Positions 17,648-26,872 are shown, counted from the stretch's first letter. The stretch is DNA of 49,908 bases from Alphaproteobacteria bacterium (GCA_030433335.1 JAUILL010000027.1:1-49908), one strand, 5' to 3'. A program made the numbers and translations. Notes: a model not told the origin generated them from the sequence alone.

Positions 17648-18691
17648 ATGAATAGACTCTTCGCGGCTGCCACCGCGTGTCTTGTGTCTACGGGAGCTGC
17701 ATGGGCGCAGACACCCGTCAATTTTCCGCCGTCCGACTTTCAGGGCCGCCAGTTCGTGGATAACAAGGGCTGTGCCTATATTCGCGTGGGCGTCGGTCCG
17801 ACCGTAGACTGGATCCCGCGCATGACCCGCAGTCGCGATCAGGTCTGCGGTTTGCAGCCGACATTCCGCACGCCTACCCAGACGGTCGAAGCCCCCACCG
17901 CGCCGACACCGACACCTGCACCGGTCGCAAAGCCCGCACCCGCACCAGCCAAAGTGGCTGTCGCACCTGCGCCGCAGCCCAAAGTTATCGTGGCTGCACC
18001 CGCCGCGACGACCAAACGCACCACCAAAGCTGCTCCGACGCCTACCGTCGCGAGCAAAGTGGCGACACGCCCCACGGTGGCGTCCACGACTGTGCTTGCG
18101 CCAACCCCTGTCACCTCTACACAGACAGTGCGGACCGCCTCGGCCCCTTCAGTCACTGGGTCTAGCGTTTGTCCCGAGCGCACTGGCATTAGCGCCCAAT
18201 ACACCAACAGTCAGGGTGTCCGCTGTGGGCCCCAAACGGTCTCTCCGGTCAAAGTCCTGAGCGTTGGTGGCGCGAACCAACCGCTGCCCGAGCCGCCTGC
18301 AGGGTACACCCGCGTTTGGCAAGACGACCGCCTGAACCCCTATCGCGGCCCACGCACGGCGGCTGGCAATGCACAGAGCGATGCAATCTGGGACAAGAAA
18401 ACACCGCGCAACCTGCGGACCGATCCCAGCGCCCAAGCTATGCGGACCGCGAGCCTCGCGCCGATTTCGGTGCAGGGTTCTGGCAGCTACGTTCAGGTCG
18501 CGACCTTCTCGGTTGGCACGAACGCGCAGCGCACAGCGCAGCGCTTCCAGTCTGCGGGTTTCCCCGTGCGCATTCTGAGCACGCGGAGCGGTCAGCAAAT
18601 TGTCATGGTCGGAGCCGTGCCGGGCGGAAGCCTCCAGCAAACACTGGCCTCGGCACGTCAGGCCGGTTTCTCGGACGCCTTTATCCGCTAA
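17648..18691 (+). CDS. Exported SPOR-domain protein
   Basis: The 347-residue protein has a signal peptide (about 1-20, AWA before the cut). A short N-terminal domain with three Cys follows. A long Pro/Ala/Thr-rich linker covers about residues 75-170. The C-terminal SPOR domain (about 277-347) starts GSYVQVATFS and ends in the AGFSDAFIR motif. SPOR domains bind glycan strands stripped of stem peptides and often sit at the division septum. A role in cell-wall or division processes is likely; the N-terminal domain is not recognised. Its ribosome site lies inside a hairpin. Confidence 0.85.
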   Translation: MNRLFAAATACLVSTGAAWAQTPVNFPPSDFQGRQFVDNKGCAYIRVGVGPTVDWIPRMTRSRDQVCGLQPTFRTPTQTVEAPTAPTPTPAPVAKPAPAPAKVAVAPAPQPKVIVAAPAATTKRTTKAAPTPTVASKVATRPTVASTTVLAPTPVTSTQTVRTASAPSVTGSSVCPERTGISAQYTNSQGVRCGPQTVSPVKVLSVGGANQPLPEPPAGYTRVWQDDRLNPYRGPRTAAGNAQSDAIWDKKTPRNLRTDPSAQAMRTASLAPISVQGSGSYVQVATFSVGTNAQRTAQRFQSAGFPVRILSTRSGQQIVMVGAVPGGSLQQTLASARQAGFSDAFIR

Positions 18692-18694
18692 AAC

Positions 18695-19720
18695 TCAGGA
18701 TTGGCAGATTCCCTGAATGCTGATCCAGTCCCCGTCGCTCATAAGCTGCGGGGGCAGGGTTGTCTTGAAGGGATCAGCAGCGATCAGAGCCTGCGCCTCT
18801 GCGCGGGCGGTGCCAAGCGCATGAGCATAGGGCGTTGTCGCCACGCCCTTTTCTTTGAACAGGTCTAACAGCCGTGCAGTCTCGATCGGGCGCGGTGCCG
18901 CAGACAGCAAGTGGTCTGCGTATTTCTTCAACGCGCCGTCAGGCACAGCCCCAGTGGTAAGAAGCTGGATCACAGCAAACAGGCTGCTGGCTTCTAGCAC
19001 CTGTGCCAAAGGATCATTGCGCGTGGCGCGCAGGGACTCGGCCAAGGCAAACCCGGCGAGTACGCTCGGGTCTTCGAAGTCTTCCACCAGAGACTTGTGC
19101 AAAAGGATCGCGCCACCGGGAAGGTGAAAGGCTTTTTGCGGGCCGTCGGGCACAATCATCAACTTACGTCGGGGCTGATCGGGGAAAAGCGCTGTCCCAA
19201 GCCGCGACAAGGCTGGGGAGCCAAGGCTGTCACGACATTCCGCACCTGTCCGGTCTGTCACGTGGTTGAGTAGCGCGATCCCGATCTGGGCCCGTTTGAC
19301 GGGCGGAACGACCTCCACTGCGTGGCTGCGCAGGGCATCCGGCAGCCACAGAAAAGAGACAGCCGCGACGCAGCCTGCCATCAGCGTCAGTACGCCCCAC
19401 CGCAGACGCCCCTGTTTCGGGCGCGAGCGGTCAATGGCACTCCGGAGTTTCTCGATCGCCTCGATCATGACGATCTCGTCGCCGCCGATCTCGAGAGTTT
19501 CGCTCGGGTCTCCATCGGGATGATACACGGCGGGCAAGGTGCCTGGATTGGCGCGGGCAACGGCCGGGATTGACCAATGGGTCAGGGCGCGGCTCTGCAT
19601 ATCCATGACAACGATGGTGGCATCCCCCAAGGACACGACAACGTCCTGCCGTGGGCAGTCTGGCCGTTCACGCCAAACCCCAACGGCTTCCAGCCGCTGA
19701 TATTCCTTGAGTGCAGTCAT
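18695..19720 (-). CDS. Membrane protein resembling an inactive M48-type peptidase
   Basis: The 341-residue protein has a cytosolic-looking N-terminal region, one membrane helix (about 108-127) and a C-terminal domain. That domain has the M48 layout: an LPGG-x-I-x-L block (200-207), then VLAGFALAE at the place of the zinc helix (220-228). The expected VLAHExxH is replaced by GFALA, so the zinc ligands and catalytic Glu are missing. The ATG at 19720 is preferred over a GTG 36 bases upstream; neither has a clear ribosome site. Function is unknown. It is convergent with the SPOR gene, three bases apart. Confidence 0.6.
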   Translation of the reverse strand: MTALKEYQRLEAVGVWRERPDCPRQDVVVSLGDATIVVMDMQSRALTHWSIPAVARANPGTLPAVYHPDGDPSETLEIGGDEIVMIEAIEKLRSAIDRSRPKQGRLRWGVLTLMAGCVAAVSFLWLPDALRSHAVEVVPPVKRAQIGIALLNHVTDRTGAECRDSLGSPALSRLGTALFPDQPRRKLMIVPDGPQKAFHLPGGAILLHKSLVEDFEDPSVLAGFALAESLRATRNDPLAQVLEASSLFAVIQLLTTGAVPDGALKKYADHLLSAAPRPIETARLLDLFKEKGVATTPYAHALGTARAEAQALIAADPFKTTLPPQLMSDGDWISIQGICQS

Positions 19721-19849
19721 ATGTGCCCGATCTTGTCGTTTTCTAACCGATAGCACGGGTTACAAAGCACCGTCCATGCCGGTCAACCTGCCTTTTGATC
19801 CGTCTCTCTTCTCTTTGGTTGAGGGACATGGGGCAAGAGCGTCGGCATG

Positions 19850-19873
19850 TTTCTTTTTGCCTTAAATACTCAA
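19850..19873 (-). repeat. GAGTATTT...AAAAAGAAG intergenic element, copy 3
   Basis: On the minus strand it reads TTTGAGTATTT, AAGGC, AAAAAGAAA, directly past the fadB terminator stem. It has the same position and orientation relative to its gene as copies 2 and 6. Confidence 0.7.
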
Positions 19874-19874
19874 A

Positions 19875-19900
19875 ACGCCGCCTCTTTCTAGAGGCAGCGT
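19875..19900 (-). terminator. Terminator of fadB
   Basis: Ten of eleven arm positions pair: ACGC-C-GCCTCT with AGAGGC-A-GCGT around a TTCT loop, one mismatch. TTTTGAG follows on the minus strand. Confidence 0.75.
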
Positions 19901-19925
19901 CATGAAGGATGCCCTAGCGGCCATT

Positions 19926-22124
19926 TCAGGCCGCGAAAGCCTCTCCTTCGCCGTACTTCTTGTAGAAGCTGCTGTTCTTGTCCGCCATTTTGCGCAACAG
20001 GGCAGGGCATTCAAAGCGGGGCCCGTGCTTTTCTGTCAGGTCATCGCAGACGGCCTCGGCGAAGGGTGCGCCGATAATGTCCAGCCAGCTGAACGGCCCG
20101 CCAGACCAAGGCGCAAAGCCCCAGCCAAGGATCGCGCCCACGTCGCCTTCGCGGATGTCCTCCAGCACGCCCTCTTCGAACGCGCGGACGGCCTCCAGAA
20201 CCTGCGCCATCAGCAGACGATGCTGGACCTCGTGCAGATCGGGCTGTTCGTCCGCATGGGGGTATTTCGCCGCCAGACCGTCCCACAGACCGGTGCGCTT
20301 GCCCTTTTCGTCATAGGCATAGAAACCGGCGGCGGCTTTGCGGCCCAAGCGGCCTTCGTCCGCCAGCCAGAACAGAACCTCATCCACATCGTCGTTGGTG
20401 TACTCAGCCCCCATCGCGGCCTTGGTCGCCTTGGCGATCTTGACCCCGAGGTCAATCGAGGTTTCGTCCGTCAGCTGCAGCGGGCCCAAGGGCATCCCGA
20501 CCAGCTTGGCGGCGTTTTCGATCAGGGCGGGGCTGACGCCCTCGTTCACCATGCGGATGCCTTCGTTGATGTAGGGAATGATGCAGCGGTTCGCGTAGAA
20601 GAAGCGCGCGTCATTTACCACGATCGGCGTTTTGCGGATCTGGCGCACGTAGTCCAGCGCCTTGGCCACGGCCACATCGCCAGTCTTCTGACCCTTGATG
20701 ATCTCGACCAGCATCATCTTCTCGACGGGGCTAAAGAAGTGGATGCCGATGTATTTCTCGGGGCGCTTCGAGGCCTTGGCCAGTTCCGAAATCGGCAGGG
20801 TCGAGGTGTTGGTGGCAAAAGTGCAGTCCTCACCGATCACGGCCTCGACCTGAGCGGTCACTTCGGCCTTGATGGCGGGGTCCTCGAACACGGCCTCGAT
20901 GATCAGATCACAGCCTGCCAGCGCCTGATAGTCGGTGGTGGCGGTGATGCGTGACAGCACCTGTTCTTTCTTCTCGGGCGTGGCTTTGCGCTTGGCGATG
21001 CCCTTGTCCATGTAGCTGGCGGTGTAGTCGCGGCCCTTGTCGGCAGCGGCCTGATCGCGGTCCAAGAGAACCACGTCGATCCCCGCCTGAGCGGACACCA
21101 GCGCGATGCCTGCGCCCATCATGCCCGCGCCAAGTACGCCAACTTTCTGCACCTTCTGGTCGGCCACGTCGGGGCGGTTCGCGCCCTTTTCCAGCTTTTC
21201 CTTGTTGATGAACAGGGACCGGATCATCGCCCCCGAACTGGGGTTCATCAGGACGTGGGTGAACCAGCGCGCTTCGATTTTCAGGGCGGTGTCAAAGGGC
21301 ACCATCGCGCCTTCATAGACTGCCGAGAGCAGCGCCTTGGCCGCCGGATAGACGCCCTTGGTGTTGCTGTTGACCATCGCCGAGGCGCCGACAAAGGTCA
21401 TGAAGCCCGCAGGATGATAGGGCGCGCCGCCGGGCATCTTGTAGCCCTTGTCGTCCCAAGGTTTCACGATGTCCTTGTCGGTCGCCGACAGGACCCACGC
21501 GCGGGCGTCGGCCATCGGGTCAGCGCTGACTTCGTCGATCACACCTAGCATCTTGGCCTTCTTGGGGGCGTTCAGCTTGCCTTCCAGCAGCAGGGGCGCC
21601 GCGGCCATCGCGCCCATCTTACGGACCAGACGAGTGGTGCCGCCCGCGCCGGGGAAGATGCCGACCATGATCTCGGGCAGGCCGATCTTGGCCTTCTCGT
21701 TGTCGGCGGCAAAGATGCGGTGGCAGGACAGGGGCAGTTCTAGGCCGATCCCCAGCGCGGTGCCGGGCAGAACAGCGGCCACAGGTTTGCCGCCCTTGTT
21801 GCTCTTGGGGTCCATGCCCGCGCGTTCGATTTTGCGCAGCAGACCGTGCATGTTCATGATGCCGTCGAACAGACCCTGAGCAGGGTTGTCGCCCGCGCTG
21901 TCCTTCATCTTGGCGATGATGTTCAGGTCCATGCCGCCAGCGAACGTGTCCTTGCCGCTGGTGATGATGATGCCCTTTACGGCCTCATCCGCCAGCGCGT
22001 CATCGACCAGATCGTTCAGGGCTGCCAAACCTTCCAGTGACAGCACGTTCATCGACTTTTCTTTGACGTCCCAAGTGATCGTTGCGATCCCTTCGGCGTC
22101 TTTAACCATAGTGAAATCGGTCAT
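19926..22124 (-). CDS. fadB: Trifunctional-type FadB: enoyl-CoA hydratase / 3-hydroxyacyl-CoA dehydrogenase
   Basis: The 732-residue fusion has an N-terminal crotonase domain (about 1-190, with PGTALGIGLELPLSCH). A Rossmann domain begins at GVLGAGMMGAGIA (about 330). The dehydrogenase C-terminal domain carries the catalytic His in GIHFFSPVEKM. It performs hydration and NAD-dependent oxidation in beta-oxidation. It is 32 bases downstream of fadA with GAGGAGG before the ATG, so the two subunits of the complex are co-expressed. FadJ would be an equally acceptable name on sequence alone. Confidence 0.92.
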   Translation of the reverse strand: MTDFTMVKDAEGIATITWDVKEKSMNVLSLEGLAALNDLVDDALADEAVKGIIITSGKDTFAGGMDLNIIAKMKDSAGDNPAQGLFDGIMNMHGLLRKIERAGMDPKSNKGGKPVAAVLPGTALGIGLELPLSCHRIFAADNEKAKIGLPEIMVGIFPGAGGTTRLVRKMGAMAAAPLLLEGKLNAPKKAKMLGVIDEVSADPMADARAWVLSATDKDIVKPWDDKGYKMPGGAPYHPAGFMTFVGASAMVNSNTKGVYPAAKALLSAVYEGAMVPFDTALKIEARWFTHVLMNPSSGAMIRSLFINKEKLEKGANRPDVADQKVQKVGVLGAGMMGAGIALVSAQAGIDVVLLDRDQAAADKGRDYTASYMDKGIAKRKATPEKKEQVLSRITATTDYQALAGCDLIIEAVFEDPAIKAEVTAQVEAVIGEDCTFATNTSTLPISELAKASKRPEKYIGIHFFSPVEKMMLVEIIKGQKTGDVAVAKALDYVRQIRKTPIVVNDARFFYANRCIIPYINEGIRMVNEGVSPALIENAAKLVGMPLGPLQLTDETSIDLGVKIAKATKAAMGAEYTNDDVDEVLFWLADEGRLGRKAAAGFYAYDEKGKRTGLWDGLAAKYPHADEQPDLHEVQHRLLMAQVLEAVRAFEEGVLEDIREGDVGAILGWGFAPWSGGPFSWLDIIGAPFAEAVCDDLTEKHGPRFECPALLRKMADKNSSFYKKYGEGEAFAA

Positions 22125-22156
22125 TTCGAATTCCTCCTCGCAGGTCTGACGCCCGC

Positions 22157-23368
22157 TTAAACCCGTTCGATGATGGTGGCTGCGCCCATGCCGCTGGCAA
22201 CGCAGAGGGTGGCAAGGCCGGTGCTTTTGCCCGTCCGCTCCAGCTCGTCCAGCAGGGTGCCGATGATAATCGCGCCCGAAGCCCCCAGCGGGTGGCCCAT
22301 CGCAATCGCGCCGCCGTTCACGTTCAGCTTGTCGTGGTCCACGTTGAAGCGCTGCATGAAGCGCAGGACTACGGCGCTGAACGCCTCGTTCACCTCGAAC
22401 AGGTCGATGTCGCTGATCGACATGCCGCTTTCGGTTAGAATCTTTTCGGTGACAGGCACGGGGCCGGTCAGCATGATAGTGGGATCCGTGCCGATCTTTG
22501 CGGTCGCGCGGATCACCGCGCGGGGCTTCAGCCCGTGACGTTCGCCGAATTCCTTGGACCCGACCAGAACACCCGCCGCACCATCCACAATGCCAGAGCT
22601 ATTGCCTGCGTGGTGGATGTGGTTGATCCGCTCAAGATGGGGGTATTTCATCAGGGCGATCTTGTCGAAACCGGGCATAACCTCGCCCTGATCCTTGAAG
22701 CTGGCCTTGAGCGCGCCAAGAGCCTGCATGTCAGTGCCGGGGCGCATGTATTCGTCGCGGTCCAGAATGGTCAGGCCGTTCACATCGCGCACAGGCACAA
22801 TGGATTTGTCGAACCGTCCGGCGGCCCAAGCCTCGGCGGCGCGGCGCTGGGATTCCACGGCAAAGGCATCGGCGTCATCGCGGCTGAACCCGTATTCGGT
22901 GGCGATGATATCGGCGGCAATGCCCTGCGGGACAAAGTAGTGATCCATCGCCACGGTCGGATCGACCGCCACGGCCGCGCCATCGCTGCCCATGGCAACG
23001 CGGCTCATCATCTCGACGCCGCCCGCGATATAGGCGTGGCCCGAGCCACCCTTGATCTGGTTGGCCGCCAGATTGACCGCCTCCATGCCGGACGCACAGA
23101 AGCGGTTGATCGACAGACCCGGCACGTTCTCGGCCAGATCAGAGGCCATTACCGTGGTCCGCGCCAAGCAGCCGCCCTGTTCCATGACTTGGGTCGCGTT
23201 GCCCCAGATCACGTCCTCGAACTCGTCACCTGCCAGATCCGAACGCTCTTTGAGTGCGTTCAGGATCGTTGCGCCCATACGGACGGCGGTAACCTCGTGC
23301 AGGCTTCCATCCTTGCGGCCCTTGCCGCGCGGGGTGCGCACTGCGTCATAGATAAAGGCGTCAGCCAT
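22157..23368 (-). CDS. fadA: Acetyl-CoA C-acyltransferase (3-ketoacyl-CoA thiolase)
   Basis: The 403-residue thiolase has the acylated cysteine in NRFCASGMEAV, the HPLGASGA histidine block and the C-terminal CVASGMGAA cysteine. It cleaves 3-ketoacyl-CoA, releasing acetyl-CoA, as the partner of the fadB product just downstream. AGGAGGAG precedes the ATG. The GST gene ends 32 bases upstream, so gst-fadA-fadB form one unit. Confidence 0.92.
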   Translation of the reverse strand: MADAFIYDAVRTPRGKGRKDGSLHEVTAVRMGATILNALKERSDLAGDEFEDVIWGNATQVMEQGGCLARTTVMASDLAENVPGLSINRFCASGMEAVNLAANQIKGGSGHAYIAGGVEMMSRVAMGSDGAAVAVDPTVAMDHYFVPQGIAADIIATEYGFSRDDADAFAVESQRRAAEAWAAGRFDKSIVPVRDVNGLTILDRDEYMRPGTDMQALGALKASFKDQGEVMPGFDKIALMKYPHLERINHIHHAGNSSGIVDGAAGVLVGSKEFGERHGLKPRAVIRATAKIGTDPTIMLTGPVPVTEKILTESGMSISDIDLFEVNEAFSAVVLRFMQRFNVDHDKLNVNGGAIAMGHPLGASGAIIIGTLLDELERTGKSTGLATLCVASGMGAATIIERV

Positions 23369-23400
23369 CTGCCTCTCCTCCTGGTCAGATATTCTTGGTG

Positions 23401-24039
23401 TCAGGCCCGGTCCGACGGGTTGCCGGGCATGAGGTCATAAGGGTGTTTCCAGCCGGGCAGGGCGCTAATGCGGTCCAGCCAGGCGTTGATGTGGGGCCAT
23501 TCGGCGCGGTCAAAACCGAATTCCTCGGGGTAGAATAGATAGCCGCAGCAGGTCAGATCAGCGTTGGTTACGCTGTCCCCAACAATCCAGTCACGGCCCT
23601 CTAGGTGTTTGTCGAGAATGGCATAGGTGCCCTTGAGGCGGCCCTGCAGGAAAGCGATCACCTCTGGCTGGCGCTTGTCCTCGGGGATGAAGTTCAGCAG
23701 GAACCGCGCGATCCCGGCAAAGGACGAGAGCTTATGGTTGTCCCAGAACTGCCAACGCAGAACCTCACGCGCTTCCTCGGGCGTGGCGCCGCCAAACTTG
23801 CCGGTTTTCTCGCTGATGTACTGCTGAATGACAGCTGACTGGGCCAACTTGGTCTCGCCGTCCACCAGAACAGGCGCTTCGCCCATCTCGTTCACTTCGG
23901 TACGGTAGGCTTGCCCGCGAGTCTCGCCGTTAAAGAAGTCGATATAGACCGGCTCCCACTCCACACCGGACAACTCAAGGGCCAGCGCGGCCTTGTAAGA
24001 ATGTCCACTCTCTCCGAAACAGTGCAGCTTGATCGTCAT
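23401..24039 (-). CDS. Glutathione S-transferase family protein
   Basis: The 212-residue protein has the thioredoxin-like N-terminal domain (about 1-80) with EAPVLVDGETKLAQSAVIQQY, the cis-Pro and glutathione-binding Ser pattern. The all-helical C-terminal domain contains the N-capping motif SVTNADLTCCGYL. The start MTIKLHCFGES at 24039 has AAGGAA upstream; a longer in-frame extension lacks support. Its position before fadA suggests detoxification of reactive products of lipid breakdown, but the substrate is unknown. Confidence 0.88.
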   Translation of the reverse strand: MTIKLHCFGESGHSYKAALALELSGVEWEPVYIDFFNGETRGQAYRTEVNEMGEAPVLVDGETKLAQSAVIQQYISEKTGKFGGATPEEAREVLRWQFWDNHKLSSFAGIARFLLNFIPEDKRQPEVIAFLQGRLKGTYAILDKHLEGRDWIVGDSVTNADLTCCGYLFYPEEFGFDRAEWPHINAWLDRISALPGWKHPYDLMPGNPSDRA

Positions 24040-24081
24040 CTCTAAATTCCTTTTCCGGTTCTGGCCGATGGGGTCCAACAG

Positions 24082-24105
24082 TTGAGTATTTGAAGCGAAA
24101 AGAAG
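24082..24105 (+). repeat. GAGTATTT...AAAAAGAAG intergenic element, copy 4
   Basis: It reads TTGAGTATTT, GAAGCG, AAAAGAAG on the plus strand. Unlike the others it has no hairpin before it and no plus-strand gene upstream, so it may be a relic. It lies in the 289-base gap (24040-24328) upstream of the GST gene, which otherwise holds copy 5 and no convincing gene. Confidence 0.55.
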
Positions 24106-24266
24106 CCTAGAACCTCTCTGCGGATCATCTGCCTTTAACCAGAATCACCAAATTTTGATCTCGCGGTACAGGCTGGGGAGCCGATGACCGCCCAAGGTGA
24201 AGCTCCGCTCTGGATGTACCGCAGTCGCGCCGTGCGACCCGATCCGGGGCGGAGTAACGCCCTGTC

Positions 24267-24302
24267 CTTCAGCTTGGTAAAAATACCCTCCCGCCGAAGG
24301 CG
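24267..24302 (-). repeat. Hairpin plus GGTATTTTTACC...GAAG element, copy 5 (divergent)
   Basis: On the minus strand a short stem CGCC-TTC-GGCG is followed by GGGAGGGTATTTTTACC, AAGCT and GAAG. It begins 27 bases after the stop of the small RHH-like gene and could be its terminator. It shares the layout of copies 2, 3 and 6 (stem, then GAG/GG-TATTT, then GAAG) with more sequence drift. Confidence 0.5.
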
Positions 24303-24328
24303 TTCCGACATTTCCACCAGTCCAACCC

Positions 24329-24541
24329 TCACCGTTTCCGCGCCTCGAGTTCCGAGTTGAACAGACGCAGGCGATGCGGAAAGCGTTCCTCGTGCATCAC
24401 GCTGTCGAAGTTCTCGAAAATGAACGACAGGGCTTCCCCTTCGTCCAGTCCCGCCTCTTGGGCAAAGCGCTTCAGGCGGCGGTAGCCGTCCTCGGTCATG
24501 GCCACGGGAAAGCGGCGGGTCAGGCGCAAACGTTTGGGCAT
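24329..24541 (-). CDS. Small protein with ribbon-helix-helix-like pattern
   Basis: This 70-residue basic protein begins MPKRLRLTRRFPVAMTEDGY. A short strand-like segment (RRFPVAMT) is followed by two helices (DGYRRLKRFAQEAGL and DEGEALSFIFENF), which resembles the CopG/Arc fold, although no strict family match is claimed. AGAGG lies before the ATG. It follows the acyl-CoA dehydrogenase gene after a hairpin. No toxin partner is adjacent. A DNA-binding role is inference. Confidence 0.6.
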   Translation of the reverse strand: MPKRLRLTRRFPVAMTEDGYRRLKRFAQEAGLDEGEALSFIFENFDSVMHEERFPHRLRLFNSELEARKR

Positions 24542-24566
24542 TGGTACCTCTTCTTGATCAGTAACA

Positions 24567-24585
24567 GGGCCGGACGGACCGGCCC
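24567..24585 (-). terminator. Hairpin between the acyl-CoA dehydrogenase and RHH-like genes
   Basis: GGGCCGG (24567-24573) pairs with CCGGCCC (24579-24585) over five bases. The T-run is on the plus-strand side; on the minus strand it may attenuate rather than stop transcription into the small gene. Confidence 0.55.
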
Positions 24586-24600
24586 CTTTTCTGTGGCTGA

Positions 24601-26379
24601 TCAGAAGTTGGCCGCGTCCAGTGTCATCACCGTATCAGCGCCGGTCTCAATACGCGACAGGTGCAGTGCGGTGGCGGGCAGTTGGCGCGCCATGTAGAAC
24701 CGGCCGGTCTCGATCTTGGTTTGGTAGAACTCAGGATCCGAAGTGCCGTTTTCCAGCGCCGCATAGGACGCTTGCGCCATTTTCGCCCACATCAGGCCAA
24801 GACAAACGTGCCCGAACAGGTGCATGAAGTCATAGCTGCCCGAGAGCGCGTTGTGCGGGTTCTTCATCCCGTTCTGCATAAAGTACATACCCGCCGCCTG
24901 CAGGTCCTTGCTGGCCTTTTTCAGCGGATCAAGGAAGTTGGCCTTCAGTGCCTCGTTGCCCTCGTTTTCTTTGATGTAGGTTTTCACCATGTCAAAGAAT
25001 GCCATGATGGTCTTGCCGCCGTTCATCGCCAGTTTCCGGCCCACGAGGTCCAGCGACTGGATGCCGTTGGTGCCTTCGTAGATCATGGTGATACGGGCAT
25101 CGCGGACGAACTGTTCCAGACCCCATTCCTTGGTAAAGCCCGACCCGCCAAGGGTCTGTTGCGCCAGAACGGTGGTGTCGAAGCCCTTGTCGGTCAGGAA
25201 TCCTTTGATCACAGGGGTCAGCAGGGAGACCATTGCTTCGGCGTCCGCGTCGTTCTTGCGGTGACCGGCGTCGATCATGTTCGCGCCCCAGAACGTGAAC
25301 GCACGCGCCCCTTCGACAAAGCTCTTCTGCATCAAGAGGTTCCGGCGCACGTCGGGGTGCACGATGATCGGATCGGCGGGGCCATCGGGGTTCTGCACGC
25401 CTTTGACTTCGCGGCCTTGCAGACGCTCGCGGGCAAAGCCCAGTGCGTTCTGGTAGGCGACCGCGCCTTGGGCATAGCCCTGTAGGCCAACCCCCAGACG
25501 GGCTTCGTTCATCATGGTGAACATGGCGCGCATGCCCTTGTGCATTTCGCCGATCAGATATCCGGTCGCGCCATCATAGTTCATCACGCAGGTGGCGTTG
25601 CCGTGGATACCCATCTTGTGCTCAAGGCCGCCGCAGGACACAGCGTTGCGATCACCCAAAGAGCCATCCTCGTTCACCATGAACTTGGGCACGATGAACA
25701 GAGAGATGCCTTTGGTGCCTTCGCCGCCGCCGGGGGCTTTGGCCAGCACGAGATGGATGATGTTGTCGGTCAGGTCGTGTTCACCCGCCGAGATCCAGAT
25801 TTTCGATCCGGTGATCTTGTAGCTGCCGTCGTCCTGAGGCTCTGCCTTGGTGCGGATCAGGCCCAGATCGGTGCCGCAGTGGGGTTCGGTAAGGTTCATG
25901 GTGCCAGACCATTTGCCCTCGATCATGTTGGGCAGGTACTTGGCCTTCTGATCGGGCGAGCCGTGGGTCTGGATCGCCGAGATCGCGCCGTGCGACAGGC
26001 CCTGATACATGTTGAACGCCATGTTCGCCGAAACGAACATCTCGCCTACCGCGGATTGCACCAGATAGGGCATGCCCTGACCGCCGTATTCGGGATCGCA
26101 GTCCAGACCGATCCAGCCGCCCGCACACATCTGGTCATAGGCGTCCTTGAACCCGTCGGGGGTGGTCACAACGCCGTTCTCCAGCTTGCAGCCCTGTTCG
26201 TCGCCCACCTTGTTCAGGGGGGCCAGAACGTTTTCCGACAGCTTTGCGGCCTCGTCCAAGATGGCTTGCGTGGTGTCACGGTCCAGCTCGTCATAGCCGG
26301 GGATATCGGATTGGGCGACATTCAGAACATCGTGCAGGATGAACTGCATGTCCTTTACCGGAGCGGTATAGGTCGGCAT
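24601..26379 (-). CDS. Acyl-CoA dehydrogenase with extended C-terminal domain (DmdC/AcdH-like)
   Basis: At 592 residues this is longer than short-chain enzymes (about 380) because of the C-terminal acyl-CoA dehydrogenase-like extension. FAD/substrate blocks include [10 protein letters not shown] and KIWISAGEH. The catalytic glutamate lies in [10 protein letters not shown]. This class includes 3-methylmercaptopropionyl-CoA dehydrogenase (DmdC) of roseobacters and broader fatty-acyl dehydrogenases; sequence reading alone cannot separate them. Its neighbours fadA/fadB and the absence of other dmd genes favour fatty-acid use. GGGAGAGAG precedes the ATG; merR lies 27 bases upstream. Confidence 0.88.
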   Translation of the reverse strand: MPTYTAPVKDMQFILHDVLNVAQSDIPGYDELDRDTTQAILDEAAKLSENVLAPLNKVGDEQGCKLENGVVTTPDGFKDAYDQMCAGGWIGLDCDPEYGGQGMPYLVQSAVGEMFVSANMAFNMYQGLSHGAISAIQTHGSPDQKAKYLPNMIEGKWSGTMNLTEPHCGTDLGLIRTKAEPQDDGSYKITGSKIWISAGEHDLTDNIIHLVLAKAPGGGEGTKGISLFIVPKFMVNEDGSLGDRNAVSCGGLEHKMGIHGNATCVMNYDGATGYLIGEMHKGMRAMFTMMNEARLGVGLQGYAQGAVAYQNALGFARERLQGREVKGVQNPDGPADPIIVHPDVRRNLLMQKSFVEGARAFTFWGANMIDAGHRKNDADAEAMVSLLTPVIKGFLTDKGFDTTVLAQQTLGGSGFTKEWGLEQFVRDARITMIYEGTNGIQSLDLVGRKLAMNGGKTIMAFFDMVKTYIKENEGNEALKANFLDPLKKASKDLQAAGMYFMQNGMKNPHNALSGSYDFMHLFGHVCLGLMWAKMAQASYAALENGTSDPEFYQTKIETGRFYMARQLPATALHLSRIETGADTVMTLDAANF

Positions 26380-26406
26380 TGGTCTCTCTCCCTTGGTCGC
26401 GGCGGA

Positions 26407-26808
26407 TTACTCGGCCGCTTTATTCGTCTGCTTCAGCGAGGCGATGACTTTCTCTGCCCACTTCAGCTGGTCCTTCAGATCGTCGATGGCCTCGGTCAGC
26501 TCGTCGCGCTGCTGCTCCATGGCGTGCAGACGCTCCAGCCCGACCTCGTGGGTGCGGGACAGCTGGGTCAGCTGCTGGTCGCCCATGTGGTACAGGTCCA
26601 GAAGCTGACGGATTTCTTCGAGGCTGAAACCGAACCGTTTGCCGCGCAGGATCAGCTTGAGCCGCGCACGGTCACGTTTGGTGAACAGGCGTTTTTGCCC
26701 GTCACGAATAGGGAAGATAAGCTCTTTGGCTTCGTAAAAGCGAAGCGTCCGAGGCGTTACGTCATAGGCCTCGCACATTTCGCGGATGGTCATGATGCGA
26801 TCGTCCAT
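26407..26808 (-). CDS. MerR-family regulator of the acyl-CoA dehydrogenase operon
   Basis: The 133-residue protein has a MerR winged helix-turn-helix (about 5-75; MTIREMCEAYDVTPRTLRFYE) and a coiled-coil dimerisation helix to about 125. It lacks the C-terminal Cys motifs of metal sensors, and resembles the LiuR-type regulators that control acyl-CoA catabolism. The ATG at 26808 follows AGGAGA; a longer frame has no ribosome site. It is first in an operon with the acyl-CoA dehydrogenase gene, and a palindromic operator lies 65-80 bases upstream. Confidence 0.87.
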   Translation of the reverse strand: MDDRIMTIREMCEAYDVTPRTLRFYEAKELIFPIRDGQKRLFTKRDRARLKLILRGKRFGFSLEEIRQLLDLYHMGDQQLTQLSRTHEVGLERLHAMEQQRDELTEAIDDLKDQLKWAEKVIASLKQTNKAAE

Positions 26809-26872
26809 GACAGGTCTCCTGATAGTGTTCGCGCACCAGAATTCGGTTTCTGGTCGATGCATACTACAGGAG

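Noticed and set aside
24135..24332. 65-codon minus-strand frame starting with GTG in the stop of the RHH-like gene
   Set aside because: Runs through the hairpin and GGTATTTTTACC element (24267-24302), has no ribosome site, and its composition does not look like a protein.
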